From assembly GCA_963930775.1 (NCBI GenBank), contig OZ005691.1, positions 7,499,000 to 7,562,999 of the forward strand: DNA of 64,000 nucleotides. The letters are read 5' to 3'. Shown here piece by piece: positions 37,501 to 45,405 of this stretch. The stretch is from Cliona cf. orientalis. Lineage: Eukaryota; Porifera; Demospongiae; Clionaida; Clionaidae. The notes under the pieces were generated by a model. That model had not been told where the DNA came from. It worked only from the letters and a program-made list of their open reading frames with translations, and did not search any database. Both the position numbers and the translations under genes were made by a program. Position 1 is the stretch's first letter; every line of letters starts with the position of its first letter.

Positions 37501-40500
37501 TCTCTTATTAAAAAATAAGTTTTCTTTTCTCTTTGTTTACTTTTCTCTGACCATGTGCAAAATAATTCCTGATTTGATTGAGCGTATAGTACAGTCAGGA
37601 TTTATCTTATAATCACTCTAATTCTGTTCGGAACCCAGTTGATGTTTCCATCAATGTAGCAACAACTTCTGAATAAGAGATTTCCTCAACTGTCAATTTT
37701 GTGGAATACCCGAGAGCCTCTAACACTGTTTCCTCAACTCTTTAGTTCTAATTGCTTTATTCGATGATTGACGAATTACCTACATTTGTATAACTACAAT
37801 TTTAAACATACTCTTATTATGACATGCGTACATGCGTACACACACAAGAGACATACACAAACAAGGAAAATTACGTACACACACAATGCTACATGAACAC
37901 AAAACCATATTATACAAGTATAAAAAACAATGAAATTGAAGGATGAAGTAGGGATGGCAGGGTCACAAAGTACACAAACAAGATTTGTAGTGATAATTAC
38001 ATTCACTATACATCCCTACGCTAGCTTTTTTCGATTATCATATGCCTGTTGATGGTGACCCATTGGTGCTATAATATTATCCTTAGTTTGTATTCTATGC
38101 ACGTCATAGAGGAGTGGGGGGGGGGGGGGGGAGATTAATCAGCTTTGATCGTCGCAGTACTGCCTGCATGGTTAGTTAATTCCTGCACCTACTCAAAAAG
38201 CAAGCGTAGGGATGTATAGTGAACGTGATTATCACTACAAATCTTGTTTGTGTACTTTTTGACCCTGCCATCCCTACTTCATCCTTCAATTTCTTTTTTT
38301 ATACTTGTTTCTGTTCCTTTTTTTATTCCTCTTAGGATAATTCATCTGACACGATTTTTCCATTAACTCATAATATAGCTATGTAGAGACTGAGTAGGGT
38401 AGGGTATTTCCTGACAGAGGCTGTTATTAATGACGGACACCTCGCACATAATTGCATTTATATGATCAATAGTATTATAATCTTTTACCGCTTGTCACGA
38501 TGCAGGGTCCGGGGCCATCTGTATTTCATTTTTGGTGGGGTGCATTTACACAGAAGCCTGCACAGCACCACTCTCAACAGTTGCTACTTTTGTGGGTGTC
38601 TTTATTCAGCGGAATGGAACGATGGAATGGAATGGTGGAATGGAATGGAATAGTGGAATGACCACGCCCACTGAGCGCATTTCGTGACGACCGATACCTA
38701 TTATATTCAGTGCCCAAGACACGTAGGTCTTCTCTTCTCGATTGAATTATGGCTAGCCAGTGGCAGTAATTAAAAGAAAGACGAGCACAAACTGATGCAG
38801 GAGAAAAATAGATAATTATGGGCACAAAATGGGTCTTTCAGCTTCCAACATTGAATGTTAGCCTCATGCTGTATGTACTTCGGTACTTTGTGCAAGAATT
38901 ATTTGGTGTATTGCCTTTTCCACGGGCCAGATTGTACCTCTCTGGGCTTCATATGTTATGTATATGCAATGGATTTTTAATGTATTTTAGATGAACTTTT
39001 ATTTCTGATTTGTATACATGTCATATTTCTTTTATTTGTAGGCTGTGACATCGCTGGGATTTGTTAACCCCACTCCAATTCAAGCTCGCTGTGTCCCCAT
39101 AGCCCTCATGGGGAAGGACCTGTGTGCCTGTGCAGCCACTGGAACTGGTTAGCTAAACTTCTGTATTTTTAATATAATTTTAGCTATATTTTTGGCTGAT
39201 CAAGTATTAGTATTGGTAAATATACTTAATGTACATGTACATGTATTTGCTTCAGCTCTATGTTTAGAGTTGTATTAATTTACATCTTGACACTGACTAC
39301 ATTCTTATGTGTATTTGGAACTTAAATTGTCTAGGTAAGACGGCTGGGTTCATGCTTCCCATCTTGGAGAGGCTGTTGTATCGTCCTACCCACACTCGAG
39401 TGTCCAGGGTTCTCATTCTGACACCAACCAGGGAGCTAGCCATTCAAGTGAGGATCGAGTCTTGTTGGTTGAATAGACGGGTAGATGTTAATGATTACTG
39501 GTTTTATTATAGATCCATTCCGTGGGAAAGGCTTTGGCTAAGCATACCAGTGTTGAATTCTGCCTTGCTGCTGGTGAGATCTCAGTTTAATATGATATTG
39601 TGTGCTCTCTAACTGTGTACTGCACGTGCATAGGCATATTATATTTGTAAGTATGTACTTTTTGTGTATTTATGTGTCAATTATCTCATCATCTCCCGCT
39701 CGCTCCCATTCGCTTTCTCCCTCTCTCCCTTTTCGCTTCCTCTTACCTCCTTAGGTGGTCTTGACAGTAAAGGACAGGAGGCCATGCTTCGTAAGAATCC
39801 CGATGTCATAATAGCCACACCTGGTAGGCTGGTTGACCACCTTCATAATGCACCATCCTTCTCTCTCAGCACCATTGAAATTCTAGTTCTGGATGAAGCT
39901 GACAGGTCAGCCTGGAATCGTATCTTGTTTTTAATCGTAATGATTGTTGCACATTGAAAGCATGTATCAGGATCTATTGTCCTAGCTTTTAACTTTTTGT
40001 ATGCCGGTACAGGATGCTAGATGAACATTTTGAGGATCAGATGAATGAGATTATCAAGCTCTGTCCTGTGAACAGACAGACCATGCTCTTCTCAGCTACC
40101 ATGACTGACCAGGTATGCAGATCAACAGTGAGATGCTGGCTTCTGGATATCACTGCCGGGTTTACACACACATAGTGTCCTGGGTGAATGCTCATTGATG
40201 TAATTTTGGCCCGTCTGGGATGAACATGTACATTAATGATGCTACATTGTAATCGATAGAGGTTTACTTTGGAGTTGGTACTTGCCTGGGACATTACGGT
40301 GCATGTGCATGTGCTGACATAAACATTTTGGTAGTAGTACGTACCAGACTTGTTATTATAATAGTGCAGTCTTGAGAGGTTTACCCTTAGTGGATTACTG
40401 TAGCTATGCATGTGTACATGCCAGAACACCTTCGGCAATCTCATGAACTTGGCTTGTGGATGATTCTGTGGCATTGCTGTTACACTGTTCTTATTGTGTG

Positions 40501-43388
40501 TTACGTGCAGGTGGAGGAGCTAGTGAGACTGAGCCTAAATCATCCAGTGAGACTTTTTGTGGACAGCAATACTGATGTGGCTGACAATCTGCGCCAGGAG
40601 TTTGTTAGGATTAAGTCTAAGAAGGAGGGAGATAGAGAGGCTATCGTTACAGGTATACTATGTACATTTGATGTTATTGTTTGAGCACTAGAATCCGTTT
40701 GAGAATAAAAGTTTGTAGCTTAACATACAATTTTTATGAATATATATGTAGCTTTTAGTTACAGCTTCCTAAACATAATATATGTAAATAGTTTGTGTCA
40801 ATAATTATACCAACCTTCTTTTCTGTATGTATAGCTCTATGTTGTCGAACTTTCAAGGAGCACTGTTTAGTTTTTCTTCAGACCAAGAAGGCCGTGCATC
40901 GACTTCGGATTGTCTTTGGTTTACTGGGATTGAATTCCACTGAGCTACACGGCAATCTGTCACAACTGCAAGTACGTATTCGCACTAAGGACATTTTGCT
41001 ACTTGGCAGGCACTATGATTGCCAAAACTATTTGGCCACTAAGACTTTTTCTTGTGCTAGTAATTGCATATGTACACATTGTATTGATCTTCGTTGGAAT
41101 GGGCATAAACGAAATGTTTATGCAATACAAAGATTGCTGGACAACGTTTGTGTGTGCTAAACTGTTGTATATTTATTGTACATGGTCCCTTTCATCATTG
41201 GGCTACCATAGTTATTATTATCATGCCATAGGCAATACAAATCGTGATGTATTTTGTTATCACAAAACAACGGATCATGCTGCCTTCTTTACAAACACAC
41301 TCACCTGTTAGAGAATAGAGGCACTGAAACGGTTTAAGGATGGAGAGGTGGACTTCCTACTGGCCACTGACTTGGCTGCAAGAGGACTTGACATTGAACG
41401 AGTCAAAACCGTAAGCCCTGTGATCATTATGGAAGTACTGTAGGTGTTTTAGATTACCATAGTTACTTGAATATAACGTATGATCCAGTGAAATTAGCAT
41501 TCTACGAATTCTCATGGAGAGATTGACAACCGTTACCAGAAAAGTGCGGTTTTTTTGGATATTGTATTTGATTAAGTGTGGTCTCATGATTATTGTGTCA
41601 ATTGCAGGTCATTAACTTCAGTATGCCTTCCACTGTTAAGAGTTACATCCACCGAGTGGGCCGAACAGCCAGAGCAGGGAGGAGTGGAAGGTATTCATGT
41701 ATATGTGTATCCTGTTGTGATGCATTGCATTACATGTGACGCCAGTGAGTTAGAAGCATATTCATGTATCTGTATTATACTGGTACGTACATTCTCACAT
41801 GTTTTGAAAATTACTTCAAGGTTACACTCTTTCATACTAGATCCATCACTTTGGTTGGTGAGAAGGAGAGAAAGGTACTAAAAGAGATCATAAAGCAAGC
41901 GAAGACCCCGGTCAAGAGTAGAATTATACCACCAGGTGAAGAGTGATATGATGGTGAATGTCAGTCTCACTAGTGGAGAGAGATAGGAATAGAGTGGAAA
42001 TTCTCTTCATAACTTGATTGTTATGTAATTTAATACATAATTCTCTGCTCATTTATAGAGGTAATAGTGAAGTATAGAGGAAAGATCCGATCGTTAGAGG
42101 CAGAAGTAAAACAAATACTGAAGCAAGAAGAGGAAGAGAGGCAGCTGCGACTGACGGAGATGGAGATTAACAAAGCTACCAACCTGATCGAACACCGAGA
42201 TGAGATCATGAGTCGTCCTGCACGGACATGGATCAAGACGACCAGCCAGAAAAGGACTGCTCCTGGTGATATTGGAGACCGTGGGGAGGAGGCAGGTGTC
42301 TTGTCTGCTGGTGTGCCAAGCAAGAAAGCCAAGAGGGAAGAAATCAAGAAGGGACTGGCAAAGAGGAAAAACACTGATTCTGTGAGTTAGTGGATTTGGT
42401 GTAGAAGTGGATATGTTTGCTCTGCTATTTCTAATATCTTATAGGTGATTGTTTGTGGGTACATTTTCTGCGATTTTGGCTAATAGCACGTTTTGGTTTT
42501 TATATGCACAAAATAGTACGGGATTGATAGAGCCTACTACTGTATACTTGACAATTTTGACTGGATAAAAATCACGCCAAACCCAGCTATCTTTGTACTG
42601 CATGCAGAATGAAGGTGCGTACATGTAGTAGTGAAATCACTAGATCAATCTGTGTGGTAATAATTATAATTCCGTGAAACGCTCATAAGCTGTAGTCAGG
42701 TATAATGAATTTGTAGTCCTGTTCAGCTTTCTTTCTTGTAGCTATTTCTCCCATTGGAACTCAAGTATCCTTGAACAGTTGAACTATCATGCATATTGAT
42801 GCATAGTTTGTACAAAGGCTGACCACTAAAAGTATGTTCTGATCTAGAAAGAGGACAAGACATCCCAAAGAGAGCAAGAGTATGCCGTGCGAGCTGCCAA
42901 AAGGGCTAGAAAGAAAAAGAAGCTGTATGTTGTTAATCCTGGGGATGACAAGCCTCATAGAACAGGTATGATAGCTAATGATGGCATATTTTTCGTCCAC
43001 CTGCTGCCGCTACTGCTCTCTTCTCACATATCTACACATTCATGATACATTGATAGCCAAAGCGAAATCTCGGCCAGTTGTTAATGCATTTGACCTTGAA
43101 TTAACAAGTACATCAAAGAAGAAGCTTCTGAAACAGTAAGGTTCATGTTAATGTGGATAAAACTTCACTGTCAGTAAGCCAGCTAAGCAAACAACGTATT
43201 TGCCATAATTCACAAACTTGTTAAGAATTTTCATGTAGCAATATTATACACATGCATACTAACCCCACCACCAATCATGTGCTTGTAATAGAGACTAGTT
43301 ATTATCATGCTGTCCTATATACCCAAGGTCCTCTCGAATGCCATCAAGAGTGTCAAAGGGAGCTGGTTTTAAATCAAAGAAAAGGTAA
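7572..43388 (+). CDS. DDX27: ATP-dependent RNA helicase DDX27 (21 exons)
   Basis: DDX27 (yeast Drs1) is a nucleolar DEAD-box helicase of large-subunit rRNA maturation. Exons: 7572-7652, 11634-11774, 12963-13025, 20955-21119, 21766-21795, 24835-24963, 27121-27225, 39042-39147, 39335-39447, 39513-39573, 39755-39905, 40013-40112, 40511-40652, 40835-40971, 41312-41410, 41608-41690, 41841-41935, 42059-42381, 42848-42965, 43057-43135, 43328-43388. They total 2,382 nt with consistent phases, giving 793 residues, close to human (796). Residues 1-225 are acidic and low-complexity. Then come MNLSRPLLK and the Q motif (~228-252), AATGTGKT (269-276), [17 protein letters not shown] (378-381), SAT (409-411), [10 protein letters not shown] and [11 protein letters not shown] (from 556). 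The C-terminus is Lys-rich and ends GFKSKKR. Intron 4 uses a GC donor. Introns 3, 5 and 7 contain other genes. Confidence 0.96.
7934..8284. mobile_element. hAT-like non-autonomous element
   Basis: The ends AGTGGCGTACCCAGG and CCTGGGGACGCCACT form a short inverted repeat. The element is flanked by the direct repeat GCGAGGC (7927-7933 and 8285-8291), or 8 bp with one mismatch. The end sequence and the 7-8 bp target duplication fit the hAT superfamily. There is no coding capacity. It lies in DDX27 intron 1. Confidence 0.8.
8286..9605. other. DDX27 intron 1, no gene seen
   Basis: No conserved frame was recognised. A poly-C run of ~20 nt lies near 9,204-9,223. Confidence 0.5.
9606..9971. mobile_element. 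TA-flanked foldback element, word GTAGCCGC/TCGCCGC
   Basis: The ends are CTGTATTCGCTCGATCAGAC and the complement of CCGTATTCGCTCGATCAGAC, flanked by TA (or TACATA on both sides). Short words of the type ATAGTAGCCGC and TTAGTCGCCGC recur inside. It belongs to the TA-C[CT]GTA-ended group described in the findings. Confidence 0.85.
10115..11110. mobile_element. Second copy of the poly-G-ended element, interrupted by another element
   Basis: It starts CAGGCTTTCATTTAGG followed by a G run, and matches 5,547-6,053 inverted. Relative to that copy it contains an extra segment at 10,231-10,794, which is listed separately. Confidence 0.65.
10231..10794. mobile_element. Element with GGGGCGAGCC ends nested in the preceding repeat
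   Basis: It begins GGGGCGAGCCTGAGCGAGC, with a terminal hairpin, and ends CTCAGGCTCGCCCC. The related element at 16,762-17,343 has the same ends in the opposite orientation. The AT microsatellite at about 10,291-10,309 lies inside. The class is unknown. Confidence 0.65.
11803..11939. mobile_element. Small TA-flanked element (CAGTGTTCTCCC family)
   Basis: The ends CTGTGTTCTC and GAGAACACTG are inverted and flanked by TA on both sides (11,801-11,802 and 11,940-11,941). The interior matches 1-120 and 28,597-28,767. It lies in DDX27 intron 2. Confidence 0.8.
12048..12605. mobile_element. TA-flanked foldback element with CAGTAGGAGTC ends
   Basis: The inverted ends CAGTAGGAGTCAAAAAAACG and its complement are flanked by TA. 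Words such as GGAAACGGAACGG, CGTTCCGTTC and GACGGAACGG recur inside. The ORFs inside it are not conserved coding sequence. Confidence 0.85.
13061..13240. mobile_element. Small foldback element with GAAAATTTCCAGAT ends
   Basis: ATCTGGAAATTTTC on the left pairs with GAAAATTTCCAGAT on the right. The outer ends (TACCTTAT and CTACGGTG) look like decayed TA-CCGTA ends. It lies in DDX27 intron 3. Confidence 0.65.
13558..17838 (-). CDS. Small secreted protein, copy 1 (possibly a pseudogene)
   Basis: An unrecognised family shared with 23,795-24,522. Exon 1 (17838-17746) encodes a signal peptide and ends PWSNTSNQ at a GC donor (CAG/GCAAGT). Exon 2 (15986-15782) starts in phase 0 with EFSGPVDYD and contains [12 protein letters not shown] and TIMNGQQG. 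A last exon, from about 13,797 to the stop at 13,558, encodes [16 protein letters not shown] and [13 protein letters not shown]. Exon 1 to exon 2 agree in phase. The junction to the last exon does not close cleanly, and about eight residues expected from copy 2 are missing, so a small exon is unfound or the gene is broken. It lies antisense within DDX27 intron 3, and at least three mobile elements sit in its own second intron. Secretion is inferred from the leader. Confidence 0.55.
13921..14290. mobile_element. Inverted-repeat element with TAGACGACTTAAGGCGTGAA ends
   Basis: About 26-bp ends, identical in inverted orientation (TAGACGACTTAAGGCGTGAA and its complement), flanked by TA. No coding capacity. 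The high identity of the arms suggests a fairly recent insertion. Confidence 0.85.
14445..14919. mobile_element. TA-flanked foldback element with TTATGCGA words
   Basis: The ends are CTGTAGGATTGGTATGTT and the complement of CCGTAGGATTGGTATGTT, flanked by TA. The words TTATGCGA and ATCGCATAA recur in both orientations near both ends. Confidence 0.8.
14945..15155. mobile_element. TA-flanked foldback element built from GCGAAAGTTTTCTCC words
   Basis: The ends are CCGTATAGTGGGAAATTTTC and a near-perfect complement. Variants of the word CGCGAAAGTTTTCTCC appear about five times in one or other orientation within ~210 bp. It lies only 25 bp from the previous element. Confidence 0.85.
15229..15651. 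mobile_element. pogo/Tigger-like non-autonomous element
   Basis: The left end CAGTGGAACCTTGCTTAGCG pairs with a right end whose complement is TATAGTGAAACCTTG...AGCGGTCAC. CAGTGGAACCT-type ends are typical of the pogo/Tigger group. No transposase is present. Confidence 0.7.
16243..16623. mobile_element. Inverted-repeat element with ~75-bp ends
   Basis: AGCTAGACCCCTTTTTCGCC and its complement form long terminal arms. Each arm contains its own smaller inverted repeat (TAGACCCCTTTTTCGC against GCGAACAAGGGGTCTA), which gives a nested foldback. Confidence 0.8.
16762..17343. mobile_element. Second GGGGCGAGCC-ended element
   Basis: It begins GGGGCGAGCCTTCG and ends with a hairpin-like GGGGCTTGCTAGCGCTCAGG followed by CTCGCCCC. 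This is the complement of the start of the element at 10,231. Confidence 0.65.
17501..17628. repeat. Foldback hairpin
   Basis: Arms of about 55-60 bp, imperfectly complementary (CTGAAATACACTCGACAGTT on the left, AACTCTCGTGTATTTCAGG on the right). The spacer is very short. Just upstream (about 17,435-17,492) the word AGTTAGAACATG occurs three times. Confidence 0.7.
17844..19420. other. DDX27 intron 3, no gene seen
   Basis: Contains a fragment near 18,425-18,495 with TTCTAATTAACGCGCC words, like the foldback elements. Otherwise no conserved frame was recognised. Confidence 0.45.
19424..20358. mobile_element. Possible inverted-repeat element of ~935 bp
   Basis: AGTCTACACTAAGA at the left and TCTTAGTGTAGACT at the right are perfect complements. 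The sequence GGGGCAAATCAGTAACT occurs twice inside. The arms are short, so the limits are tentative. Confidence 0.45.
20573..20706. mobile_element. Small TA-flanked element with CTCTAATTGGAACGCGCC words
   Basis: The left end CCGCTCTAATTGGAACGCGC is flanked by TA. The right end complement is CCCATTCTAATTAAGGCACC, also flanked by TA. It is diverged but clearly inverted. Confidence 0.65.
20714..20900. mobile_element. Small TA-flanked element with AATCGCGAATA ends
   Basis: The ends are CCGTAAATCGCGAATA and the complement of TATTCGCGATTTATGG, flanked by TA on both sides. It ends 55 bp before DDX27 exon 4. Confidence 0.8.
21180..22750. other. DDX27 introns 4-5, no gene seen
   Basis: Apart from the 30-nt exon 5 (21,766-21,795), no gene was recognised. 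A GATTATCTGGACCCC segment near 21,960 resembles pogo/Tigger ends but stands alone. Confidence 0.45.
22757..23415. mobile_element. TA-flanked element with AATTAACGCAAGAAAA words
   Basis: The ends are CCGTGTTTATGCTAATAGAACG and the complement of a CCATGTTTATTCTAATAGAACG-type end, flanked by TA; each is shown only in part here. Words such as CTAATTAACGCAAGAAAAT recur near both ends. The middle (about 22,900-23,260) is not inverted. Confidence 0.75.
23467..23582. repeat. Near-perfect 61-bp palindrome between 11-bp direct repeats
   Basis: Positions 23,512-23,541 and 23,543-23,572 are 30-nt arms, complementary at 29 positions with the remaining pair G:T, and the spacer is 1 nt. The segment is flanked by TAGTAGTATAT at 23,467-23,477 and 23,572-23,582, which looks like a target duplication around an insert of about 94 bp. 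Confidence 0.9.
23795..24522 (-). CDS. Small secreted protein, copy 2 (168 residues)
   Basis: Two exons join in phase 0. Exon 1 (24522-24427) begins at an ATG, encodes a hydrophobic leader ([17 protein letters not shown]) and ends PWTNTNDQ at a GTATGC donor. Exon 2 (24205-23795) starts EFSPAIDNE after TTTGCAG and runs to the stop. It carries [19 protein letters not shown], a CxxxC pair (SCSAMC), YVYKPRP, IGLKVKW and NYCCCF. Copy 1 has the same exon 1/exon 2 boundary and the same order of motifs. The family is not recognised by name. The conserved cysteines and leader suggest a secreted, disulphide-bonded protein. The frame is intact, so it is probably functional. It lies antisense within DDX27 intron 5. 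Confidence 0.75.
25325..25640. repeat. 36-bp minisatellite
   Basis: A tandem array of about eight units with consensus pieces TTTAGACGTCCGTGTCGCG and TGTCAGACGTAATTAAG. The central units are nearly identical and the outer ones are diverged. The period is a multiple of three, so it reads as a spurious repetitive peptide. It lies in DDX27 intron 6. Confidence 0.92.
25655..25908. repeat. Tandem duplication, unit ~125 bp, AT-rich
   Basis: Two adjacent copies sharing GAGATATGACTTTATGCAAA, ATATACTGTATAATTAT and TTATGCAAATTATGCA. The duplication directly follows the minisatellite, within a broader TATAATTATGCA-rich region (25,000-26,110). Confidence 0.75.
26150..26345. repeat. Dispersed repeat, copy 1
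   Basis: Shares AAGGGATC-TGCG-TGATTCG, GCGTTTTTAGTAGC-CAGG and CGAAATTTGTC, in the same order, with 30,730-30,910 at roughly 75-80% identity by eye. Confidence 0.65.
26346..27120. other. DDX27 intron 6, remainder
   Basis: No conserved frame or RNA gene was recognised. Confidence 0.45.
27226..28590. other. 5' part of DDX27 intron 7, no gene seen
   Basis: Contains a short perfect hairpin (TAACGCTCG/CGAGCGTTA, near 27,328-27,350). No conserved protein frame was recognised. Confidence 0.45.
28597..28767. mobile_element. Third copy of the CAGTGTTCTCCC element
   Basis: Left end CAGTATTCTCCCC, right end GGGAGAACACTGGGG, flanked by TA. Its interior matches 1-120 closely and 11,803-11,939 less closely. 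Confidence 0.75.
29397..29422. repeat. Poly-C tract upstream of TLC gene 1
   Basis: About 24 consecutive C. The paralogous upstream region of TLC gene 2 has a C run at the matching place (34,939-34,957), so the tract predates the duplication. Confidence 0.85.
29728..30528 (+). CDS. TLC-domain membrane protein, gene 1 (TLCD4/TMEM56-like)
   Basis: A single-exon frame of 266 residues with about six to seven hydrophobic segments. Family-typical positions are GD at 111-112, the HH pair at 131-132 ([11 protein letters not shown]), [11 protein letters not shown] (157-167) and [11 protein letters not shown] (197-207). TLC proteins are integral membrane proteins; relatives include ceramide synthases and the TLCD group, which influences membrane lipid composition. 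TLCD4 is the closest by motif, but no enzyme activity can be assigned. The start could be M1 or M2. The upstream ~300 bp contains a poly-C tract. It lies within intron 7 of DDX27 on the same strand, and a close paralogue lies 5.4 kb downstream. The lack of introns could reflect retroposition or simple loss. Confidence 0.85.
   Translation: MMGEQNDEFYYEPSIWPFFITPALLIMFLSSLLIPYLISPLFWSLLLPTSKNPPRSNMQFHTVLTSTVHAIVSTVLALYLLISGEMNSNRVFSKSPLGFVTIQISLGFYIGDFIVNLLDPKLRTDLGGVIHHVAAIGGLIFCLFYQGLFIFFVVYRLITECSQPFVNLCYVLHELDDNDGILYTCASIVMLAVFILCRIIIIPWHWYVIVTTLATEEAALLVPLIFRVSLVGVYLVFDILNVLWCDTIMKDTSKLFKSQRKSSKLS
30730..30912. repeat. Dispersed repeat, copy 2
   Basis: Counterpart of 26,150-26,345; shares GCGCGTTTTTAGTAGCTCAGG and CGAAATTTGTCTAAGTC in part. 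Confidence 0.65.
30928..32645 (-). pseudogene. Broken transposon gene (DUF7869-type), copy 1
   Basis: Fragments in order on the minus strand are: a Cys-rich start ([16 protein letters not shown]), then [109 protein letters not shown] and [18 protein letters not shown]. From memory this order matches a family of long uncharacterised proteins in invertebrates and fish that carry a DUF7869 domain and are generally transposon-like. Two frameshifts (near 32,220 and 31,944) and an in-frame TGA (31,216-31,218) break it. It lies in DDX27 intron 7, between TLC gene 1 and a TLC fragment. No terminal repeats were found around it. Confidence 0.75.
33111..33245 (+). pseudogene. 3' fragment of a third TLC gene
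   Basis: Aligns with the last ~60 coding bases and early 3' flank of TLC gene 2 (from GTGGGTCTAGTA at ~36,606). A one-base loss in TTTTG and a two-base gain near the end shift the frame. The rest of the gene is absent. It indicates an array of at least three TLC copies, with the middle one lost around the transposon gene. Confidence 0.75.
33250..34200. other. Spacer within DDX27 intron 7
   Basis: No gene was recognised. 34,205-34,390 is the paralogue of 29,050-29,250, the upstream flank of TLC gene 1. Confidence 0.45.
34939..34957. repeat. Poly-C tract upstream of TLC gene 2
   Basis: A C run of about 18-19 nt. It is paralogous to the run at 29,397-29,422: both follow a GTTAGT-AC stretch and precede a TTTATT...CACAAGA stretch. 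Confidence 0.85.
35418..35824. mobile_element. Possible inverted-repeat insertion upstream of TLC gene 2
   Basis: TTTGAGACTCTGGGA and TCCCAGAGTTTCAA are inverted ends of a ~400-bp segment that has no counterpart upstream of TLC gene 1. The arms are short. Confidence 0.4.
35927..36706 (+). CDS. TLC-domain membrane protein, gene 2 (TLCD4/TMEM56-like)
   Basis: A single-exon frame of 259 residues, very similar to gene 1 over almost its whole length. The GD, HH ([11 protein letters not shown]), [11 protein letters not shown] and [11 protein letters not shown] landmarks are kept. It differs mainly at the N-terminal tail, in scattered loop residues, and at the C-terminus, which ends in CVPLLFKA and lacks the basic tail of gene 1. 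Nucleotide similarity extends well upstream (34,205-34,390 and 34,900-35,040), so the pair arose by segmental duplication rather than independent retroposition. Both copies keep open frames. It lies in DDX27 intron 7, same strand as the host gene. Confidence 0.85.
   Translation: MMEEQEDKFYEPSVWPFFVTPALLITFLSSLLIPYLISPQFWSLLFPASNNPPRSNMHFHTVLTSTVHAIVSTVLALYLLVSGEMNSNRVFSKSPLGFITIQISLGFFAGDFIVCLLNPKLRTDWGGVIHHAAAIGGLIFCLFYQGIFMFFVIYRLITECSQPFVNLSYVLYKLDKRDGILYNCASIVMFVLFVLCRIIVIPWHWYVVRTVVVTKEASLLVPLIFRVGLVCNYFVFDILNVLWCYSIMRDTCVPLLFKA
36740..37918. other. 3' part of DDX27 intron 7, no clear gene
   Basis: A minus-strand frame at 36,948-37,136 looks somewhat protein-like, but it has no recognised relatives and no splice context. 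Otherwise nothing was recognised. Confidence 0.4.
37919..38590. mobile_element. Foldback element family, copy 1
   Basis: Positions 37,925-38,035 and 38,190-38,310 are inverted arms sharing GAAGTAGGGATGGCAGGGTC and AACAAGATTTGTAGTGATAA-type sequence. The flank to 38,590 (including CAGAAGCCTGCACAGCACCA) matches the inverted copy at 50,260-51,020. A shorter relative occurs at about 63,222-63,330. It lies in DDX27 intron 7. Confidence 0.75.
38611..38659. repeat. (GGAAT)n-like simple repeat
   Basis: Imperfect tandem GGAATGGAAC, GGAATGGAAT and GTGGAAT units over ~50 bp. Confidence 0.85.
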
Positions 43389-44169
43389 GTGCACTGCATG
43401 TGCACTTACATACCCTTACACAATAACCTTCCCTTAATCGGGTACAAGTCCAAAAGGTCATTAATGTTTTGATTACAATGCACAGCCAAGAGCTTAAAAG
43501 GGTCCATAAGCCCTTGACCCAGCTCATTTACTCGAAGAGCCATCTTCAGTTATTTGAGAATTACTTGCTATATTTGTGTGTATTTGTATGTATCAACCTT
43601 TTTGCCCGACACAATGCTGTAATATGTTGGTCATCGTAAGGTTAGGCTATTGGAATATTATGAGTCAATCTCATAATCTTCATCTACATGACAGTGAATA
43701 TCTCTTACTCCTTAATTATCTATTTGAAACTTGTAAATTGTGATCATTGCCGGTACACACTTATCACGGACTCGTTACTATCTTCGTGCATGTCAATCTC
43801 TTTGTCTAGACCTTCATATACAGTTTCATAATGTAGTCTTATAGTTAAACATTGGATTCTGATGTACAATGAGAGATGCGCCTATATATACTCTCGTATG
43901 ACATCTGATTGATTGTCATTGCTGTTAATTTTCTGAATTGCAACATTAAAAGTATCGGCATCCAGCACTTGCAATATATTATATAATATTAATGACTCGC
44001 ACATGCAATGAGTATTTTATGGTTACGTAAACAAATTTAATAACTATAACCTCACTTAAAATAAAGAGTATTAAATTATTGCTGCATTTTTCTTGAACAA
44101 ACAATAGTAAAGCAGTTATTTGAAAAATAATACTGTTTATTTAATGATATTATGTTGATATCATAGATA
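43389..44169. other. 3' flank of DDX27, intergenic
   Basis: AT-rich. No conserved frame was recognised. It must contain the DDX27 3' untranslated region. Confidence 0.45.
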
Positions 44170-44972
44170 TAAATTTTACCTATTCATCATCAATTTCCAA
44201 CCATGCATCACTCTTTTGTGCTGCCTAATCAATGGCATGTCTTTACAAGCATAATTATTATATTATAATTGGCACGCTGCAACACTTTTACAATGGCCAC
44301 CATATGGTGTTCCACCATGATGGACCTGAAATTACTTAAAATACATATTACATTGTTTGTGTTCAGCTTATAATGATAGCTGGTGCTTTATACTCGCGTG
44401 TACCAATCTTCGTTGTGCTGCGTTGATGGATAAAACTTAACTGTTGGTGTCCTAAGCACATTAATAGTGACTTGCTCTGGTATCTTGAGTAGAAATGGAA
44501 CCTTAGGTATACATGGTCAAAAATGAGTTTTTTGCATGGATATGTACCTTACTCGTGAAAATATTTTAGCAAAAGTTTGGGTAAAAATATTGTACTTTAA
44601 TCCATGAACAAGTCAATTATATACCACACATTATAGACGTTTTACAGCATGACAGTATTGTATGAGTACTTAACAGTGAAATTAGTCTGAGCTCAAGAAA
44701 CTAAACCATCTGTCAACTGGGATAAGCTTTTCGTACATTTGTTTTAGATCCTCCATCTTCTTATCTGTAAGTGAGCGGACCAACGACTTGGATCGGTATG
44801 TTTCAGTCACCCTGGAAATACATGAGTCAGTAGCCTCGAACCCACTTTGGTTGGGGGGTGTCTTAAGAGCACCTGCATAGCATTTCTCACGCACTTTCAT
44901 CAATACTCCACTAGGTGACTTGGAGGCACACAGAAAGTCATGTAAAGCTCGAATTCCAGGTAAGTTAGTGTA

Positions 44973-45405
44973 CCGTATTTATTCGAATAGTAGCCGCGGC
45001 TACTATTAATTTCAGCCTTGCTGGAGTGCGGCTACTAATCGAGGGCGGCTCTTATTCGAGGACGGCTTCTATTTATTTCGGAGGAATACCTTTGCGCCGA
45101 TCCGGTGGTATCTTGTTGTGATGGACTGATTTTCAGGACTGCTTTTCGAATAGACGAGTTATTGTGATCGAAAAACAGCAGCAGAACCAAGCTAGGGACG
45201 TCTTCTGTCATGCTTTGGCCTCGAACTGACGATCGTTTTATGGCGTGCGAACGTGGCCACACCCACTTCATTGTGTTCACGCATGCGTGCGGCTACTATT
45301 CGAGGGCGGCTATAATTATACTATATCTTTGGTGGACCTCCAGGTGCGGCTACTATTCGAGGGCGGCTACTATTCGGGGTGCGGCTTCTATTCGAATAAA
45401 TACAG
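44973..45405. mobile_element. TA-flanked foldback element, GGCGGCTACTATTCG words
   Basis: The ends are CCGTATTTATTCGAATA and the complement of CTGTATTTATTCGAATA, flanked by TA (44,971-44,972 and 45,406-45,407). The word CGAGGGCGGCTACTATTCG or close variants occurs about seven times. It sits inside the reading frame of the broken transposon gene. Confidence 0.93.
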
